A DNA stretch of 58,659 bases from Zychaea mexicana. Taxonomy: Eukaryota > Mucoromycota > Mucoromycetes > Mucorales > Lichtheimiaceae. Position numbers and translations under genes: made by a program. Positions 55,316 to 58,659 of the stretch are shown in pieces. Position 1 is the first letter of the stretch; every line of letters begins with the position of its first letter. Where the stretch lies: contig NW_026516855.1 of assembly GCF_025766255.1 (NCBI RefSeq), positions 1 through 58,659 of the forward strand, in the 5' to 3' direction. The notes below the pieces were generated by a model. The model did not search any database, was not told where the DNA came from, and was given only the letters and a program-made list of their open reading frames with translations.

Positions 55316-58300
55316 TCAGGTGCTCGCCGTCGATGCGTCGACTCGTCCAAAGTAATTCTTGATTTGCGTCGTTTCAATCGCCGTCCTTTGTAGCTCGTTA
55401 ATGTCTGTGCGTCGATCTGCGAGTAGTATGCACCGTCCTTGTGCGCGTCCAAGTGGGTTCGTATGCTGGAACTCTTCTACAGCAGTGACGGATCGTTTTG
55501 TGCGTCGACTGGATAGAAATCGTCCCGGTCTAGGGTTCTCCCCCCCGCAAATTAAAACGTCGCGAGAGATCCCAAAAGGTGGTCGTCGTGGTGAAATAGA
55601 CCCAGAGGAACTATAAAAAAAATTAACACCACAACCCATTGCACATACAGTTACCTGTTTCGTCTGTGTTTGGGCGGACGACCACGGCGTCGAGGAAGTA
55701 AATTCGTATCCGAAGCTTTTGATGGCGTCGCTTCCTTGGATTGTTTGAAATCTTGAAGAGCCTCGGGCGCATTGGAAAGGTGTTCGGCGGGTTCCCACGT
55801 CGCCTCGTGTAAGGGATAACCTTTCCACTTAACCAAATATTGTAGCTTGTTTCGTCGCTTGCGTCCGTCGAGAATGGCTTCAACTTCCCATTCGTCTTCG
55901 TCGTCAGAAACATTGGTGATCACTGGTGGTGGCCGTTCTGGCTTGCGTCCCACATCGTCAGATTCCAAATATTTCTTGAGGGCGCTCATATGGAAAACGT
56001 TGTGAGCCCTGATCGAAGCCGGCAAATCAAGCTTGTATGCCACGGATCCAATACGTTCAAGGATTTTGTAAGGACCCGCCCACCGTGGAAGTAACTTTCT
56101 GGCGGGAGCGTTGGAATAAACATCAGGATTCAAGTGGGTCGTCTTGACTAATACGTCGTCATCCACGTCGAATTCCAGATTACGTCGCTTCATATTGGCA
56201 TACTTGGCTTGGCGATCCGTTGCTTCCTTGATTGCCTCAGTGACTTGAAGACGGATAGACTCCAAACGTGTAGCGAGAACGTCTGCTGAATCAACATCGG
56301 AGGAGGCAGATCCCGTGGTCAAAGCGAGTGACACCTGTCGTCCCAAGTCAGCGTAAAAGGGTGTTACCCCTGTAGAAGCGTGCTTGGCGTCGTTGTAGGT
56401 GTGCTCGAGGACCGGCAGCCATTCGTCCCAATCCGATTGATTATATGCAACGTAATGACGAAGTATATCTTCAAGCGTTTGATTCGTGCATTCCGTCTGT
56501 CCGTCTGATTCTGGGTGTAGACTGCTGGACAAATTTCTTTGTACCCCAAGCATCGTCGTCAAGGCCTTCCAGAATCTAGAAGTAAAGCGGACATCTCGAT
56601 CCGAGACTACGTCTGATGGTAAGCCGTGCTGTCGGTATATCTCACGCAAAAACAGATGAGCAAAATCTTCTGCTGTATCAGTCGTCTTGCATGGAGCAAA
56701 ATGTGTGCGCTTTGAAAACCGATCCACAAAAACGGCAATTGCATCGAACTTATATAGCGTCTTTGGCAAGTGTGTGATAAAATCAACCGCAATCGAGGTC
56801 CATCGTCCAGAAGCTAGTTGCAATGGCTGCAACAAGCCTGCTTTTTTGGCATTTGGTAACTTGGTACGCTGGCACATGTCACACGTCGCAATATAACGTC
56901 GCACTGTTTTGTTCATATGTGGCCAGTAGTAAGTTCGTCCAAGTCGTTCGACCGTTGCATCGATGCCGCGATGACCGGCGATTGGTGCGTCGTGTGCGTC
57001 ATGCAAGAGGGTGTTGAGAAGCGTTGGCATACGCGGCACACAGATTTGGCGTCGTCCATCTTTTTTGCGATAGATGATGCCGTCGGCTAGTTCGAACTCT
57101 TCGTCGTCGTCGTTCGTCCGAAGCCGAGTCAAAACGTCTGCCCAAAAAGAATCGTCCTTGTAGTGCTGAGTGCATTCCTTGCCAAGCGTCTCCCCCCTCA
57201 CTGTGAGGACTACAGCACAAAGTTCCATTGATACGTCGGGGTGAGAAGGAGCGTTGGGCGGTCGTTTTGATAAAGCGTCTGCACCAGTATTCTGTTCTCG
57301 AGGAATATGATGCACGTCAAACTGATAGGCCATCAGCTTTTCCAACAAGTGGATCTGACGCTTGGAGAGATTCTTGTTGTTGGCGTGTAACGTCGAGATG
57401 GCGCGGCTGTCCGTGAACACTGTGAACTTTTGACCGTCCAGATGATGTCGCCATTGTACTAAACAGTACGACACTGACAAAAGTTCTTGTTCGTGAACCG
57501 GGTAATTCATCTCTGCGCCCTTCAACGTCCTCGAAGCATAAGCAACCGGATGCAATAAACCGTCGTCCTGCTCCTGTGAGAGGATACCAGCAATTGACAC
57601 TGTTGATGAAGCGTCCATGTGTACGTAAAAATGGCGGTCGGGATCCGGGATTGCAAGCACCGGCGCAGAACATAAACGTTGCTTGAGTTCCTGAAAGGAT
57701 TTTTCACAAGCTTCATCCCACTCCCAAGGAACGTCCTTACGCAGTAAGCGATTGAGAGGGGCAGTGAGGCCAGCATATCCATCACAAAAGCGTCGATAGA
57801 AATTACACAGGCCTAAGAAGCTCTGGATATGAGCAATTTTCGTTGGTCGTGGCCAGGTAGAAATTGCGTCGAGCTTATGTGGGTCGCATTTGATGCCGTC
57901 GCCTGAAACAATGTGGCCAAGAAATTCGACTGAGCGCATCCCAAACTGGCATTTCGACCGCTTCGCGTACAGTTTGTGGTGTCGCAACTTTTCCAACACC
58001 AACTTCAAGTGTTTGACGTGATCCTCGGCCGTCTTGGAGTAAATCAAGACATCGTCCAAGTAGAGAATCACGAATACGTCGAGATATGGCCTAAACACGT
58101 CCGACATTAAACGCATAAAGGTAGCGGGCGCCGATGATAGGCCGAAGGGCATTACTAAGTACTCGTAAAGCCCATATCTCGTCAAGAAGGCCGTCTTGTG
58201 TGTATCCTCGTCCTTGACCCAGAGTTGCATATAGCCGGAGCGGAGGTCAAGCTTGCTCAAATAGCGCGCCCCAAGAAGCTGGTTCATGAGATCTTCGCAC

Positions 58301-58659
58301 GCCGGTAGAGCGCATTTGGATAGCACACTCGTCTTGTTCAAGGACCGATAATCGATCACCATGCGCAGAGTCTTGTCCTTTTTTGCGACGAACAGGACAG
58401 GAGCACCGTAAGGTGACGTCGACGGTCGAATCCAACCCTTAGCCAGCAAGTCGTCGAGCGTTTTCTTGAGCTCAGCCAACTCATGCGTAGAAAGGCGATA
58501 CATACGATGAGCTGGTACTTTGGCGTCTGGCAGTAAAGGTATGGCGTGTTCGACACTGCGCTTAGGTAGAAGACCGTTGGGAACGTCGTCTGGGAAAACA
58601 TCTTCGTATTTTTCCAATACGTCGTCAAGTCCAGGGACAAAAACACGATCGCCGTCCAC
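55316..58659 (-). CDS. pol: Ty3/Gypsy chromovirus-type pol (RT, RNase H, integrase, chromodomain), 5' end outside the window
   Basis: The 1002-residue open frame (58659-55651) begins inside the segment between protease and RT. RT spans about 50-230 with YLDD at 200-203. RNase H lies around 345-465 (HMDAS, NYPVHEQEL, FTDSRA). The integrase H2C2 zinc finger is at 562-596, and catalytic Asp626, Asp687 and Glu723 (VDFITH, VSDRD, HPESDGQTE) are present. A C-terminal chromodomain at 924-972 (WEVEAILDGR..YLVKWKGYPLHEATWEP) is followed by an AT-hook-like RGRPP. No stop is seen. A good 43-bp GT-AG intron (55653-55611) at the stop would extend the frame in phase by about 98 residues, to 55316. This tail is speculative. 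RT copies RNA and integrase inserts the DNA; the chromodomain probably steers it to marked chromatin. Gag and protease are off the window. Confidence 0.9.

Noticed and set aside
55316..55828. Independent minus-strand gene overlapping the end of Ty3 pol
   Set aside because: Its start lies inside pol coding in another frame. Only the part after the proposed intron is worth noting, as a possible pol tail.

Overview
This window reads as a piece of fungal genome, most likely Mucoromycota (Mucorales or Glomeromycotina; not resolvable from here). It has short GT-AG introns of about 40-120 bp, a chromodomain Ty3 retrotransposon, and MULE, hAT, Merlin, CMC/Tnp2, Helitron and pogo-type elements. No housekeeping gene is visible. 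Almost everything readable is transposon sequence. The exceptions are two spliced genes of an unrecognised family and one tRNA-like sequence.

Layout. 1-4.1 kb: a fragment of a very AT-rich DDE transposon ('element A', copy 1), a pogo-type MITE, an intact-looking three-exon gene of unknown function, and a 113-bp repeat. 4.5-9.0 kb: a decayed Tnp2 (CMC/EnSpm) transposase interrupted by a 1.1-kb AT-rich insertion, with 11-bp subterminal-type repeats downstream. 9.0-10.3 kb: a tRNA-Ser-like sequence, an LTR and the integrase end of a Ty3 element. 10.3-17.1 kb: a Merlin transposon whose first intron holds an apparently intact Helitron with a Rep/helicase gene in four exons. 17.8-26.6 kb: a MULE interrupted inside its SWIM-finger codons by a second MULE with 930-bp inverted repeats and a 10-bp target duplication. 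26.6-27.2 kb: a large palindrome built of repeated units of about 85 bp. 28.1-42.7 kb: non-autonomous relatives of element A, then element A copy 2, which contains a Merlin insertion and a hAT insertion; that hAT holds another, intact hAT. 43.1-44.5 kb: element A copy 3. 46.3-47.6 kb: a third MULE remnant. 48.6-49.6 kb: an intact four-exon gene related to the one at 2.0-2.9 kb. 51.6-54.4 kb: palindromes and a second, divergent Tnp2-like transposase pseudogene. 54.9-58.7 kb: the LTR and pol of a chromodomain Ty3 element that runs off the window.

How it fits together. The region is a nested transposon cluster. Target-site duplications and reading frames resume exactly across several insertions, so the order of events can be read directly. 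Element A came before its Merlin and hAT1 insertions, hAT1 came before hAT2, and MULE2 came before MULE1. hAT2 and the Helitron keep full-length open coding, Merlin-B appears open apart from an unresolved 5' exon, and the hosts of these insertions are broken. The most unusual single item is element A copy 2. When the nested elements are skipped, its DDE transposase frame runs straight into a chromodomain, a combination familiar in Ty3 integrases but not, to my knowledge, in this DDE class. No database search was possible, so all family calls rest on motifs seen in the translations and on general knowledge of the families.
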